A model generated the notes under the pieces. The model ran no database searches and had not been told where the DNA came from. It worked only from the letters and a program-made list of their open reading frames with translations. From Mucidula mucida (Eukaryota; Basidiomycota; Agaricomycetes; Agaricales; Physalacriaceae): a stretch of 60,509 bases of DNA. A program made the translations under genes and the position numbers. Positions 22,606 through 33,166 of the stretch are shown here, piece after piece (the first letter of the stretch is position 1; the number at the start of each line of letters is the position of its first letter). The DNA is taken from assembly GCA_015501055.1 (NCBI GenBank), contig JADNYV010000215.1:1-60509 (forward strand), written 5' to 3'.

Positions 22606-24240
22606 ATGTCTTATCCTGCCACCGTTTCACCGCTCGTCCCTCTCTTACTGCCTTCTCCAGACGAAACCTTCGGTGTACTGCTCGTCGGGTTCATGATATC
22701 TACACCGTACGTCGCTTCAACTTCGGACAGGTGCGTATAACCACACCGTTCTTTATGACAGGTTATACGGTATCGTTTGCTACCAGGCGTGGCAGTACTA
22801 CACCCGTTACGGCCGCTCGGACTCTGCTCTTTTGAAAACAATTGTACGCCCCATTCAGTGATAAATCTTCGGCGCCGCTGAAGATGTTTAGGTTACAATC
22901 GTTTTGTGAGCTCTGCCTATTGTTTGCAGACGAATGAGCCTCACACATAGACGGCCGCCAGTCTCCTGGAAACGTCCACTCAATGCTTCAATTCGCATGT
23001 GCTCTATTACTACTTGATAAACAAACAGGCGGACGTCCGCGCTCTTTCGACTATCATATGGCTAGCACCCTTTCCTTGTTTGATTTGAACTGGGATTGAC
23101 TTGTTGCTAGGAGTCTTGTTGTGCGTTGCATACTAGTTGGAGCTGAAGACCGCGACACTAACCCTCTGGACAGGCTCCAGCTGGGGCTACAGTCAGTGCA
23201 CTCTTTACTTACGGCACTCGTTCGCCAGGTTGACCTATCTGTTAGGGCCTCGAGGGAACGATCATACAACTGTGAGCCTCCCTCCTGTTCTTCGCCGATG
23301 AGGCACTCATCATTCCTGGCCTTAGTTTCTTTGGACACAAAGTCTATATAAGTGAGCCCTCAGTCTCTACTTATGTTTCAGCACGTTATTCAACAACGCG
23401 TTCAGTGAGTGGGCGAAACAAACCCCTCTTCGCGATGATTGTATGTTTGCTTCCGTTCATTTGATGGGCTCTTGATAGTTACTTCGACCTGGTAAGATCT
23501 TGCTCGCAACTGCTTCTCTTGGTACGTGCTGCCTACATGAGCTATCCTACACAAATTACTCATGTCGCCCTAGGCTTCGCTCTCCGTGAGTAAATCTTCC
23601 CATATAGCTCGGGCTTTAGTACCTTGAATATTCTGAACCTCTTAGTAGTCGACATGATCCAAGGGTATGTACTCGGTCATTCGAGCTGGTTACGTTCTTA
23701 ACGTACGCGAAATCGTAGGATACGTTTCCCGTCGATACAGAACGGCCCGCCGACAGCCGAGAAGGTGCTCACTTCATTAAATTTGATGTTTCTGAACGTA
23801 CTAACCATGGATCATACACAGCTGTTCATTCCCCTTTCTTTCGCTCTGATCGCAGGTGTCGATATCATTGTCACCTTCTGTCTGTGTTTCTTTTTGTTTC
23901 GTGGGAGGCGGGAACAGCAGGACAGGTCAGTGCGCCGAGTTCTGACCGAGGATGGCCATGATCTGTCCATATAGGACGAGAAACGTCCTCAACAGGATCA
24001 TCCTGCTGACCGTCAACAATGGCATATTCGTGAGGTGGCTTTATATCTCTCGGAACACGGTCCCGTCTTGACGCCATCCTCAGTGCGACAGCATTAGGAG
24101 CATTCGTCACGAAGATAGTGTCTTCGTCTCTGATCCTGCCATTTGTGTTCACGTTCTTGTTGAGTAAAGGTGAACGCGGGCCACGGCAGACATACAGATT
24201 CATCTCATCTCGTTTCAGCGTACACAAACATGTTTCTTTC
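22606..24240 (+). pseudogene. Decayed DUF6534-type membrane protein (copy A)
   Basis: The start (ATG 22606) with DETFGVLLVGFMISTP and, after a 55-nt intron, LYGIVCYQAWQYYTRYG is the typical first transmembrane unit of Agaricomycete DUF6534 proteins. Further matching pieces follow in order: YYYLINKQADVRALSTIIW (near 23010), EKVLTSLNLMFLN, VDIIVTFCLCFFLFRGRR (near 23850), NRIILLTVNNGIF and ALGAFVTKIV (near 24090). Some pieces cannot be connected in frame: stops interrupt 22925-22975, and the splice after NNGIF leaves the wrong phase. The family has about seven membrane helices and unknown function. I call it a pseudogene, but a missed short exon could rescue parts. Confidence 0.65.
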
Positions 24241-25094
24241 AAGGTATCATCTTAACCTTATCCCTGATTTCATCCCTCATGCGACTACAGCTTGAACTCG
24301 CGACATGCGTCAAGGGAGATTTTAGAAATGCCCGGCTACTTGGGCACGTCTTCGTCAGAGAGGTCTAGACCGACGTCATACGAGATTCCCGTAATGCCTA
24401 TTAAAGTGGTGAGCCACGAACCCTTGCTCGCATAACGCCAGTCTGATGTGGCGCACAATGTAGGTCACAAATGAATCACAATGTACAGACGACACGCGCA
24501 CCGTGCGTACGTATAGGCCAAGAAAGGACTCTATCGGGTATATGCAGGATTCTCGGGAGATAACGGGAACTGCAGTTTGAATTCTGCGGCTTAGTACAAA
24601 ATAAAGTTTGAAGGCGAACGCGGTACACTACTCCGTATTCTCCCTTTGTTCTAGCTATGACACATTTCAGCGGCCGCTTCGTATGCCAAAAGTTGACCCG
24701 CTAAGAAAGTTGATGTAGAAGAATGGTTGGCTTTATTACCGACCGTATGCGATCCGTACTACAGATATCGAATTACCATATTGGGTAATTGCCGACGCGG
24801 CGGAACTGCGTCGGGGAGCTGTCGGGGCCCCGCCAGAGCATTTTGAGCCCAAATTTTAGTGACCACTGCGACATTTCGTCATTTCTCCGGTCGCTGTGAC
24901 CTGTGACCAACGAATTGAATGGAATTACGGCCGTATACGGAGGTTGTCACGAGCTCGAAGCCGTAACTTGACTATTTCCGTAACTATGACTGGTTGCGCG
25001 CGTTGTATATGGTCGCGAACTTCACGGTTTTCTCTGGAACACATGGAAAGCACTACTTAAAAGTGGCGTCTGTTTGTGCATATTTAATATGACA
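24241..25094. other. Intergenic, no gene recognised
   Basis: About 0.85 kb without a supported coding region; its right end is the upstream region of the BTB gene. Confidence 0.35.
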
Positions 25095-25106
25095 GATCCC
25101 GTGATC
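25095..25106 (+). promoter_or_regulatory. Shared BTB-family upstream motif, copy 3
   Basis: GATCCCGTGATC followed by GTATACCCTTCGCTTTT, 23 nt before the ATG. It is identical over 17 nt with the element before the decayed copy at 13744. Confidence 0.4.
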
Positions 25107-25129
25107 GTATACCCTTCGCTTTTACCACC

Positions 25130-26190
25130 ATGACCAAAGATACAACGCGTCCTGCGAAACGTCCGCGGGCGTCTGACGCGACCGCTGACTCTTATATGCA
25201 TGACACGACACTTTGGCTACAAGATGGAAATATCATTCTGGTCAGCTCTCAGCCTCAAGCGAAAGGATTTCGCGTACATCGTTCGATTCTTGCCATGTAC
25301 TCGGAATTTTTCGCAGACATGTTCAAGCTGGCTCGTCCGGAGAAATCCTCTAGTCAGGAGCCCTCTGAGCAGTCGGAGGACTGCACGACGCTACCCTTGG
25401 CGGACAACGGTTACGATGTATCCTGCTTCTTGCAGTATCTTTATGTGCCCAAGTGCGACCTTTCCCCATACTCAAACAGTGATGTATTTTGACGCATAGT
25501 AGCTATTTTCAGTGCGGAACGCCAACATCTCTCGTCCGGCTGGATGCAATGCTCCGCATGGCCACAAAATACCTATGTCAACGACTTCGCGAGGATGTCA
25601 TCAAACACCTCACCTTGATGTACTGTCCTAAGTTCACCTCCGAATCACGCAAGCTTCTCCCCGCCCCAGATCTTGTTCCTGAAGGAGACGTCGACACGCA
25701 TGCTATTACAGCCATTCGCATGGGAAGGTCGTACAACGTCCCTCAAATCCTGCCCGTTGTCTTCTATTACGCGGCTACCATTGATCCAGTTAAATACGTC
25801 AAAATTCGGCCCTTCTTGTCATCTGAGGATCAACTCACTCTGATCAGTGGGCGCGCCGAATTGATGGAGGCCATTTTCAGTGAGGCGTGGTGTTGGCTTT
25901 TGGACACTGGATTCGAAAACAGTTGTGAAGATGAAGACTGCGAGAGGACACGATGTGATATCATCCGCGCTATTACTCGGCGCGCTGCTCACGCGGTGGA
26001 CCTTTTCCTACGTGATATGCCTCACCAAACTATCCAGGATCGGGTGGCGTCCAACACCGAGATAGTAAAAGCTGACGAAGTGTGCCCGGACTGTTTTCGT
26101 CTTTGGAAGAAAGCGGAATGTGCCGCCTATTCGGCGGTCTGGAACGAATTGCCATTCTACTTTGGATTGAAGCCGTGGCCAAAGAAGTGA
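25130..26190 (+). CDS. BTB/POZ domain protein (paralogue 3)
   Basis: Exons 25130-25452 and 25503-26190, separated by a 50-nt intron (GTGCGA donor, TTGAC branch region, GTAG acceptor), encode 336 residues. The BTB domain starts near residue 25 (TTLWLQDGNIILVS), with KGFRVHRSILAMYSEFFADMF, CFLQYLYVP, and after the intron YFQCGTPTSLVRLDAMLR and MATKYLCQRLREDVI. The last part has CPDCF and ends YFGLKPWPKK, matching paralogue 1 at the same places. The N-terminus is basic (RPAKRPRASD), possibly a nuclear signal. The intron is at exactly the same position and phase as in paralogue 1, supporting both models. Function unknown beyond a likely adaptor role. Confidence 0.9.
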
Positions 26191-27042
26191 CCTCAACGAT
26201 CCAGAATGTACGTTGCGCTTTCTTTCCCTCGTCAAAATAGTCAGCTATGTCTTCTACAGGCTTTGCGCGCTTCCGTTTAGATTCTTAGAGCTGTGAGCTG
26301 TGTCTGAAACATGTTTTTGATAGGTAATCACTGCACCGTTTGTATTTTATCGCTTATATTTAGAGCGTACTGTCGCGACATATGGGCGTGCACTGCATGA
26401 CAGTTTGAATTCATCTATTCGCTGATCAACCCCCCTTTGCTATTGAAGACGCTCACTGGCAGGCGAAATAAGGCGCCGGTAGTAATCTGCGCTTCTCATT
26501 GTAACAATCATCAGCAGGATGGTTAACACCGGTACGGCTGGCGTTGATTTCTACCATCGCTGAGCGCTCTTTAGTGACATTGTATTCGTTTGACGTTCTA
26601 CTGAAGATGAGATGACACTGACATATGGTGCTGATGCTACACCCGACTTCGTCAGCGCGCCCGCCGCCTTGTCAAAATCCGTCAGAAATCCTCTGTTTTA
26701 CTGCGTACGGCAATGGCTATCCTATCCTACTGGGACAATTGAAGTACGTACTTCCTAGGCAACGCCACCTCCGTCTCGTCTGTCCATCTTTCAGATTACA
26801 ACTCTGCGGGCTCTTCGGCGCTGGTGATCTCCTGTTTTCTCTCGAGGTATATAAGGGCTATTCTCTGCCAAAATGTTCTTCACAACTTGACTTTCGTTTC
26901 TGCGTCTGTTTTGACTCTTCTTACTTCGTTCATTTCCTTTGGCCCGGCGCCTTTTACTTTCTTCTCGACTTATTCCACCACTTGTGAGTTATTCCCTTTG
27001 ATCTGCGAACGCACACCAAATTTCTCGTCAGACACTGTCATT
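26191..27042. other. Intergenic with probable promoter of the 27043 gene
   Basis: No gene recognised. TATATAAGG at about 26848 is a plausible TATA element, followed by pyrimidine-rich sequence to the ATG at 27043. A 5' UTR intron is possible. Open frames at 26625-26987 look like chance frames. Confidence 0.35.
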
Positions 27043-28157
27043 ATGATTACAATCGCCTTTTCAACTCTTCTGGCTGTGTCCACGCTCATGTTAGGGGCCA
27101 CTGCAGCTCCTCTTTCCATCGGTACGCCGCTTCTTATTCCCACTGTATCACTTTCGCTCATCCGACACAGCTACTCGTTCCGATGGGTCAGTGTCCTTGT
27201 GGTACCCTCACTCGTTCGACAGCTGGCACGGCATTTCTTCGCTACACGGCTTCGACAATTTCTATGGAGTCGGAAACTTCGATGGGTCGTTCTTCCACCA
27301 ACCGACCATCGTTGAGCAAACGGAAGTCGTTTACCGTTCTATCGACATTAAAATCATCCAGCAGAAGCTAGTCGTTCTCCAGGAGATTGCTAAACGGTTC
27401 GTACTTCCTACTGTCTCATGAATAACTATTCGACTAACCCCGACGATGCAGAGTAATCACCGAGCTCATCTGCGAAGTCGAGACGCAGGCCATCGTCTTT
27501 GAGCAGTTCTCTGCCTCGTTCGCCTCCTTCCGGAACGACCTATTCCGCTCCTCCGGCACGCCCGTGGGATACGACTCTGCTATCGCGTCGCACTTTGGCG
27601 ACCTGTTCGATGCGGATGGCACTTTGACTACCACCGACCTTGGGTTTATTGGGTCAGATATTGGGAAGCGGCTTGTCGTCCCGTCGGGCTCGAACTGGGA
27701 TGATGAGCTTTCGCCGTCCATTCTCGCTGGTCTGGAGGACAATGTTTCGTCTGCGCTTACTGGGGTGGGCACGAGCATTTCGTCCGGAATCAACGATGTG
27801 CCCACGCCTTCTGTCATTATTGGATCCATCCCCAGCGACGATGGGATTATCCCAGCTCCCGCCATTACAGACGTCGGACTTATCCCGACCACCGACGGCG
27901 CGATGATCCCAGTTACTACCTCCACTGACGTCGGTAATACCACTGCCACGGCTGTCGATCCTTCGTTCACAACCGTCAGCGCTGCCGATCCTAGTAGCAC
28001 TTTTGTCCCCATCAGTGATCCTGCGCTGGCTCCGGGAACTGACAGCGTGACTCCCATTGGAGATATCACCGCGGCGCCTGCTAGCGCGTCCGCTGGTGTT
28101 GCTCCCTCAGGCTCAGTTTCCGCGGCTGTGAGTGCAGTTGTCACGGCTAGTGTGTGA
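27043..28157 (+). CDS. Secreted Ser/Thr-rich protein, conserved in Agaricomycetes
   Basis: Exons 27043-27121, 27171-27396 and 27452-28157 (introns 49 and 55 nt) give 336 residues. The first 22 or so residues are a clear signal peptide (ITIAFSTLLAVSTLMLGATA). The next part is a compact conserved-looking region: FDNFYGVGNFDGSFF, then a helical stretch IKIIQQKLVVLQEIAKRVIT and EQFSASFASFRNDLFR, VGYDSAIASHFGDLF. From about residue 190 the protein is Ser/Thr/Val/Ala/Pro-rich and low in charge, like O-glycosylated wall or secreted proteins, with no clear GPI signal. I recall proteins with the same FYG..NFDGS and EQF..SF.SFR blocks in mushroom genomes, all uncharacterised. Likely extracellular or wall-associated. 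Confidence 0.82.
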
Positions 28158-28518
28158 ACAGAATAGAGACGGTGCTAATATGATTGGGAGTGGAAATGGA
28201 CTTTATTTCTCGGAGTGGCTCGTAGTACTTAGTCAATCAGGAGATGGATTGAGACATGGACTTCATATACTATTGCGTTATATTATATACCTCGGATAAG
28301 GCTATATACTTCTTGGGTATGCCTTGCTCACCAATTATCGGACCGATCGGTCCGCGACATCATCCCCTCTGAAAATCATTTCCATGTTTCTTCTCGCCAA
28401 GCACGCGTTCTTCTCCTCCAACTCACGCTTGACCATTCTCGTCGCTTGGGCGCTCACAGACCGCTGATTATCACCCTCCATTCAACGCGTCCATCAGAAA
28501 CCACGCGTATTGCGCGGC
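28158..28518. other. Intergenic
   Basis: Contains an A/T-rich stretch (28255-28320) probably belonging to the 3' UTR of the upstream gene. No gene recognised. Confidence 0.35.
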
Positions 28519-29016
28519 ATGGACTCACCGACACGGGCGCTTCACTTCTTGCATCTCACCACCACCATTGTACGTCCAACTCCCCCGTTTCTTCCAAGTG
28601 AACTCTTACCCGTAGGCTCCAGAGCAATGGGCGGGACACGCTCTTCACCGCCCGCGAACCCTAAACGTCAACAAATACCATTACCATCGCAGGTCGATGG
28701 AGATACTATTTCGATACACCCTCTTTTCTTCTGTCTGGACTTGGCCCTCTATCTACGTCCCCCACCGCATGCACGTGGACAAGTAGCAACAGATCCATCT
28801 CTGCCCTCCCTGACACTCGTCTTTGTACGCGCAAACGGAGAATGGGATATATGCACCGTGCATGGCTCCGCAGAGCTCGGCCACGTCGTGGCAGATGACG
28901 TTCTACGCGGTATACGCATGCTACTTTCGCGTCAGAGTGCGCCCTGTGCGAACTTGAAGGGACGCTTGGTAAAAATGGAGGACATCACCGATACTTGGGA
29001 GCTGGTGCTCCTTTAG
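28519..29016 (+). CDS. Hypothetical protein, weakly supported
   Basis: An uninterrupted frame of about 165 codons begins at the ATG at 28519 (MDSPTRALHFLHLTTT). Its second half looks protein-like (SLTLVFVRANGEWDIC, ADDVLRGIRMLLSRQ, and an acidic end). Possible splice sites (GTACGT at 28569 and CCGTAG near 28614) would change the frame of the N-terminal part, so the true structure is uncertain. I do not recognise a domain. It could also be a chance frame, but the low stop density and balanced composition of the C-terminal half favour a real gene. Confidence 0.3.
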   Translation: MDSPTRALHFLHLTTTIVRPTPPFLPSELLPVGSRAMGGTRSSPPANPKRQQIPLPSQVDGDTISIHPLFFCLDLALYLRPPPHARGQVATDPSLPSLTLVFVRANGEWDICTVHGSAELGHVVADDVLRGIRMLLSRQSAPCANLKGRLVKMEDITDTWELVLL

Positions 29017-29743
29017 GTTTCAACACTTGGACTTTATCAGCATGGATCATCATTGTACAACACCTGACATACTGGACATTTCGGACGCTTCGAACGCTTA
29101 TCGCTTTACTGTGTTATCACAATCTTTGGGTTTTCTCAAGTCGACAGTTATCTATCCACCACTACGTATTGTATCATCTTCTTCGATTCAGGATATTGTT
29201 TTACCTAGACACTGGACGCTGTGGACGCCTGCCTGCTATCACCCTACTAGTAATCGTACTTACTGATATTGCACACATACCAGAGTTCACAAGTCGTCGG
29301 TAACTGGCGAAAGATGCGTTGCATGGGCGCTATTAGGACTCAGAACAATCTGGCAGGGTGCCTTCGGACTCTACTTCCGTATCGAAGCTCTGACAGGCGG
29401 AGTCGGGCGGCTACTGAGTACTGAGTATTCTGGCACGGGATGATGAAACAGCGACGAGCAGTTTAGCACCACCACCGCCACCGCGGCAGGCATCACTCCA
29501 ATACCTCCCCGAAGAACTGCTATCCCTCTTCGTTGCCCGCATTAATGACACAACATCCCTCATATCATGTTCGCTCGCAGGTATGATGTCACGCCCGTAA
29601 CCTCAGCCCTCTCTTGTCACTAAATCCCCAAATAATCGAACGTCGCATCCTCCCCTTCGTTCGCACCTTCGTGGGAATCTGCGTCTGCGAGAATAAATCT
29701 TAGACTAAAGATAATCACATTTTTCGATTGTAGACACAACAAA
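29017..29743 (+). other. Intergenic with a possible F-box fragment
   Basis: Between about 29460 and 29580 one frame reads LQYLPEELLSLFVARIND and SLISCSLA, which resembles the start of an Agaricomycete F-box domain and is followed by a possible donor (GTATGA). No start codon precedes it in frame and no leucine-rich part follows, so it would be a remnant at most. Nothing else recognised. Confidence 0.3.
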
Positions 29744-31133
29744 TCATGGTCGAATAGGTTCTAGCAAGGGCTGCCTAGCGTGCAGGGCAGCGGCCTTCAA
29801 CCATATGCTGGTGTCTGTACCGTTCCCCTAGAGCAATGTTAACATTCCGAAAGCCTTCGAAGAAACAAGCACTGACGATAACACTTGCTGGGAAGCCAGC
29901 GTCAAATGGAATGATACTTTCCAAGTAGTCTATGTGCTTCCTCGATAAGACAATTTCCAGAGCCTGAACATTGGCCTTTAAATGCTCGATCTTTCGACCG
30001 CCGACGATGGGAAATACGAACGGCGTTTTCTGCATCACATACGCGATCGCGACTGTCGCGAGCGGCACTGTTACAACCGAACTTGGCGTGTGATTAAGCG
30101 TGCTTACCGGCTGTTATACTGTCGGCTCCGACTTCCTTCGCCACCACCTCCAACGCTCTTGACATCTTTACCTGCGCCTCCGTTCGTTCCCAATTGGGGT
30201 CAAAGAGCGTCCTGCCTCTTTCTCCGGTTTCCCTCCGGCGCTCTTCCTCCGCATCGGTGCGCAGTTTACCGGCAGCTAGTACATTCCATGGTGCGAGGGC
30301 GATGTTAAGGGACCTAGCCATGGGTATGATTTCCCTCTCGAAAGACCGCTCCATTACGTTCCAATTGCCTTGGTATATACAAAAAGGCGTCTTGCCGTGA
30401 TCCAAGGCATACTGGTTGGCTTGAGATACAACCCAGGCTGGGGTATCAGAAGCGCCCTGAGTATACATGAGTTCATTCGATGGTCGATATGACGTGGAGA
30501 AATGCTTACGATGTACAAAATTTTCCGCTGTAAGACAAGAGCGTGAAGATTGTCCATGACTTCTTTGATAGACGTCTCGAAATCCCACCAATGGATATAC
30601 AGAAGGTCGATGTATGAGGTGCGAAGTTTCGTCAAGCTGGCGTTGACACTAAGGTGTAGCGACTTGGCACCATTACCGGCAAAGTGAATCTTCTGCTTAA
30701 CATCTGGTCGAAAGCTCGAAGAGTACTGGGCGAGAAGTAGTAAGTAATCATCACGTTTTCGCACAAGCCGACCTTTGTTGCAATGAAGATCTGATCCCGC
30801 ACATCTCTCTTCTCCATCCATTCGCCTATGAAAGCCTCCGAGGAACCGTCCTGACTAAGAAGATGACGTGAGATTCATTCGTCGTTGAAGTCGCGTAAAT
30901 TCGCATACTAAGCGTTAGCAGTGTCGATAAAATTTCCGCCCATGTTGAAGTACGCGTCCAGCAGATTGAAGCTGGACTGCTTGTTCATGGCACCCAACCC
31001 CGCGTCTGCCCATTTATCCCCTATACTGAGGCCTCCAAGCAAAGGGAGAGACACGGACCCCCGCCTGAGGCGACAGTAGACGGGACAGCCCAAGTTTCGT
31101 GGGTGGGGGCGAAGCGGGAACGGCTAGAGACAT
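29744..31133 (-). pseudogene. Aldo/keto reductase, norsolorinic-acid-reductase type, frameshifted start
   Basis: Six exons (about 31133-30909, 30854-30773, 30725-30510, 30456-30108, 30067-29877, 29827-29744) encode the aryl-alcohol-dehydrogenase/NorA branch of aldo/keto reductases. Visible elements: [16 protein letters not shown] with catalytic Asp and Tyr, IFIATK with the Lys, LLYIHWWD with the His, [40 protein letters not shown] and the end EPIRP. Such enzymes reduce aryl aldehydes or ketones with NADPH in the cytosol. The ATG frame ([15 protein letters not shown]...VRVSP) and the frame of [12 protein letters not shown] differ by one base near 31043; no intron of normal size can bridge them and there is no ATG in the second frame before MNKQSS. 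Either a one-base loss killed the gene or the assembly has an error. Everything else is intact, including intron phases. Confidence 0.8.
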
Positions 31134-33111
31134 CTTGGGCTTTCTTGAATGCTGCAAAGCGTGGTTCTTAAACTTCAGCAAAACCATGCGTCAAGCCCAA
31201 GCCGAGGAGAAACGTTGTTGTGTTGCCGAGTGCAGCGCTTGGTCATATAGATGAATCTGCCTGGTCATCAACAATGATAAAAAGACGTGATGTTCGGACG
31301 GTCGTACGCTGAATGGGCTGCGCGTGAGTCAGGATAGTACTAGCAGACCCACCCTGTATAATATTAGTAAGAACTTTGCTCGCCTTCTGCAACTCCGAAT
31401 GAACGGACGTCACTTGCCTGGTCATTGTTGAATGGCAGATCCGGAATAATCTTGGTGGACAACCAGCTTACTGGCGCGCTTTTCCCGGTCAAAGCTTCTC
31501 CGATGTGACGTGGACAAGCAGCCTCATGGCCACGATCGGCTAAACAACATGATTGAAAGCAATACTCATCAGAGAGGTTCCGGCGACTGATTATGGCGGA
31601 GCGAAGTAGTTGATTAATGTGCTTTCATTCGAGAAGATTCACTGTCTGTCCTGAGCTTGACGCGTTGAGACTCGAGGTGTATTACTTCGGCACGGAGTGG
31701 TTTATCATGATGAGGGTCTAAGGACTCCCATTGTGGCGATAGATAATAGTTACACCAGAGGAAATATCCTAGAAAAAGTTAAAATACGTAAATATGTGAA
31801 GAAAGTATATTCACTCATGGAAACATCCTGGGTCATCGTTTGCAGAACAGGCAAGCACCGATATGCCCAAATTCCGAGGAGGTTGGTTGTCCGTGGGATA
31901 ACAATGCCGGCGGCTTTATGACCCTTTCTTCAGCACGTCGACTGGGTGCTTGACAAAATCAACACAGCTCCAGTCCTCTATGATCTCTTGGAGTGTCAAA
32001 ATACTCGGATATACCGTAGAAGTTCCTCATAAAAGATCAAATCCTTCGGGACTTAATTCAATCTGGACTTCTTTGAACATCGTGTCCGTCGCTTCCAAGA
32101 CACACAGACATCCTTGGAGACATTTCAGCTCTCTCTCGTTGGCCACATATGGCGAGGGTACTTTTATTGTCAAGCATGAAGTTTTGTGAGTTCCCATAAT
32201 CTTTCCTTGACATCGCACCTCGGCCAACGAAGTTCTTTCTTGACAGTTCCCGGTATTTAATGAACTCCACCCCGCACTTGATGATCATCCGTAGACTGTA
32301 GTCATGCTGCACGCGTTGATGAGTCTATTTTACTTGAAGCCGTTTGATGCGTATAGATTCTCGCCAGCGAAATGTCTGCCCCGCCCAGATGCCTCCCCCA
32401 TTCACCAGTGGAATGTCCCCACCACCCGATACGCTTGGCGCGCGTTTCTTATCCGCAGTCTGAATACCAGAAGTAGCTCCCGTGCCCGGCTGGAGGCACA
32501 TGAAATGCCTACCATTGATATACGTTCCTCCCGGAGGTATACGGTCGACAAGGAGACGAGCGATCATGTACGATGAAGAAAGGGAAGAATACTAGTGTCA
32601 TATCGATGGTTCTGCAGGTATCGCGCACAGCCATAGTGACAAGAACAGAGGAAGACTGGTATGAAATACCACCGCTCTCGAGCGAGGTCACGGTGTCAGG
32701 TCTTGCCGTGTAGACGTATGCTAGCAGATGTCTCTGGACATCATCAGTGCCAGCTCAATAGAATGAAGTTTGGTCTATAGCTTTGACACGTTTCGCGCCT
32801 TTGGCCACGAGTTTCGACTAATCCAGCGGATTTGAAAACGAAGAACCCGGTTCCTACAGCTGGTCATGATCATCCGGGTGATACTCTAAACACCTTCATG
32901 ATTCGGCTGATAGGCATTGCACAATTTCCTTTCCCATTGCACACCTACTCTCAAAGGACTGATGGCAGAAGTATCCGTTTCGAGTCCAGCTTGAGCGTTT
33001 ATTATCGAACATCAACCGACCTTTTCCCGGGTTACGGCAACGCCACCAATCAACGCGACTCAACGTCGCAGTACCGCGTTGATCTTGATATGAACTTCAT
33101 GTCACCTCAAA
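31134..33111. other. Gene-poor stretch, about 2 kb
   Basis: No gene recognised on either strand. The longest frames (32325-32567 and 32058-32312, minus) are glycine- or charge-rich but without motif. AT content rises around 31740-31800. Confidence 0.35.
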
Positions 33112-33117
33112 TATAAA
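33112..33117 (+). promoter_or_regulatory. Probable TATA box of the DUF6534 gene
   Basis: TATAAA located 55 nt before the ATG at 33167. Its position makes that ATG a better start than the in-frame ATG at 33128, which would leave almost no leader. Confidence 0.4.
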
Positions 33118-33166
33118 CGCGGAAGTAATGCCACTCGCACCTCGGCAGCTGTCCTTCCTCGCCACC

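Noticed and set aside
27434..28144. 236-codon open frame opposite the secreted-protein gene
   Set aside because: It is the antisense shadow of a Ser/Thr-rich repeat-like coding region; the plus strand has a signal peptide and fitting introns.
32058..32567. Overlapping minus-strand frames rich in Gly and charged residues
   Set aside because: Frames do not join by plausible introns and match no family I know.
33128..33166. Upstream in-frame ATG as the start of the DUF6534 gene
   Set aside because: It lies only 11 nt from the TATA-like element, so the ATG at 33167 is the likelier start.
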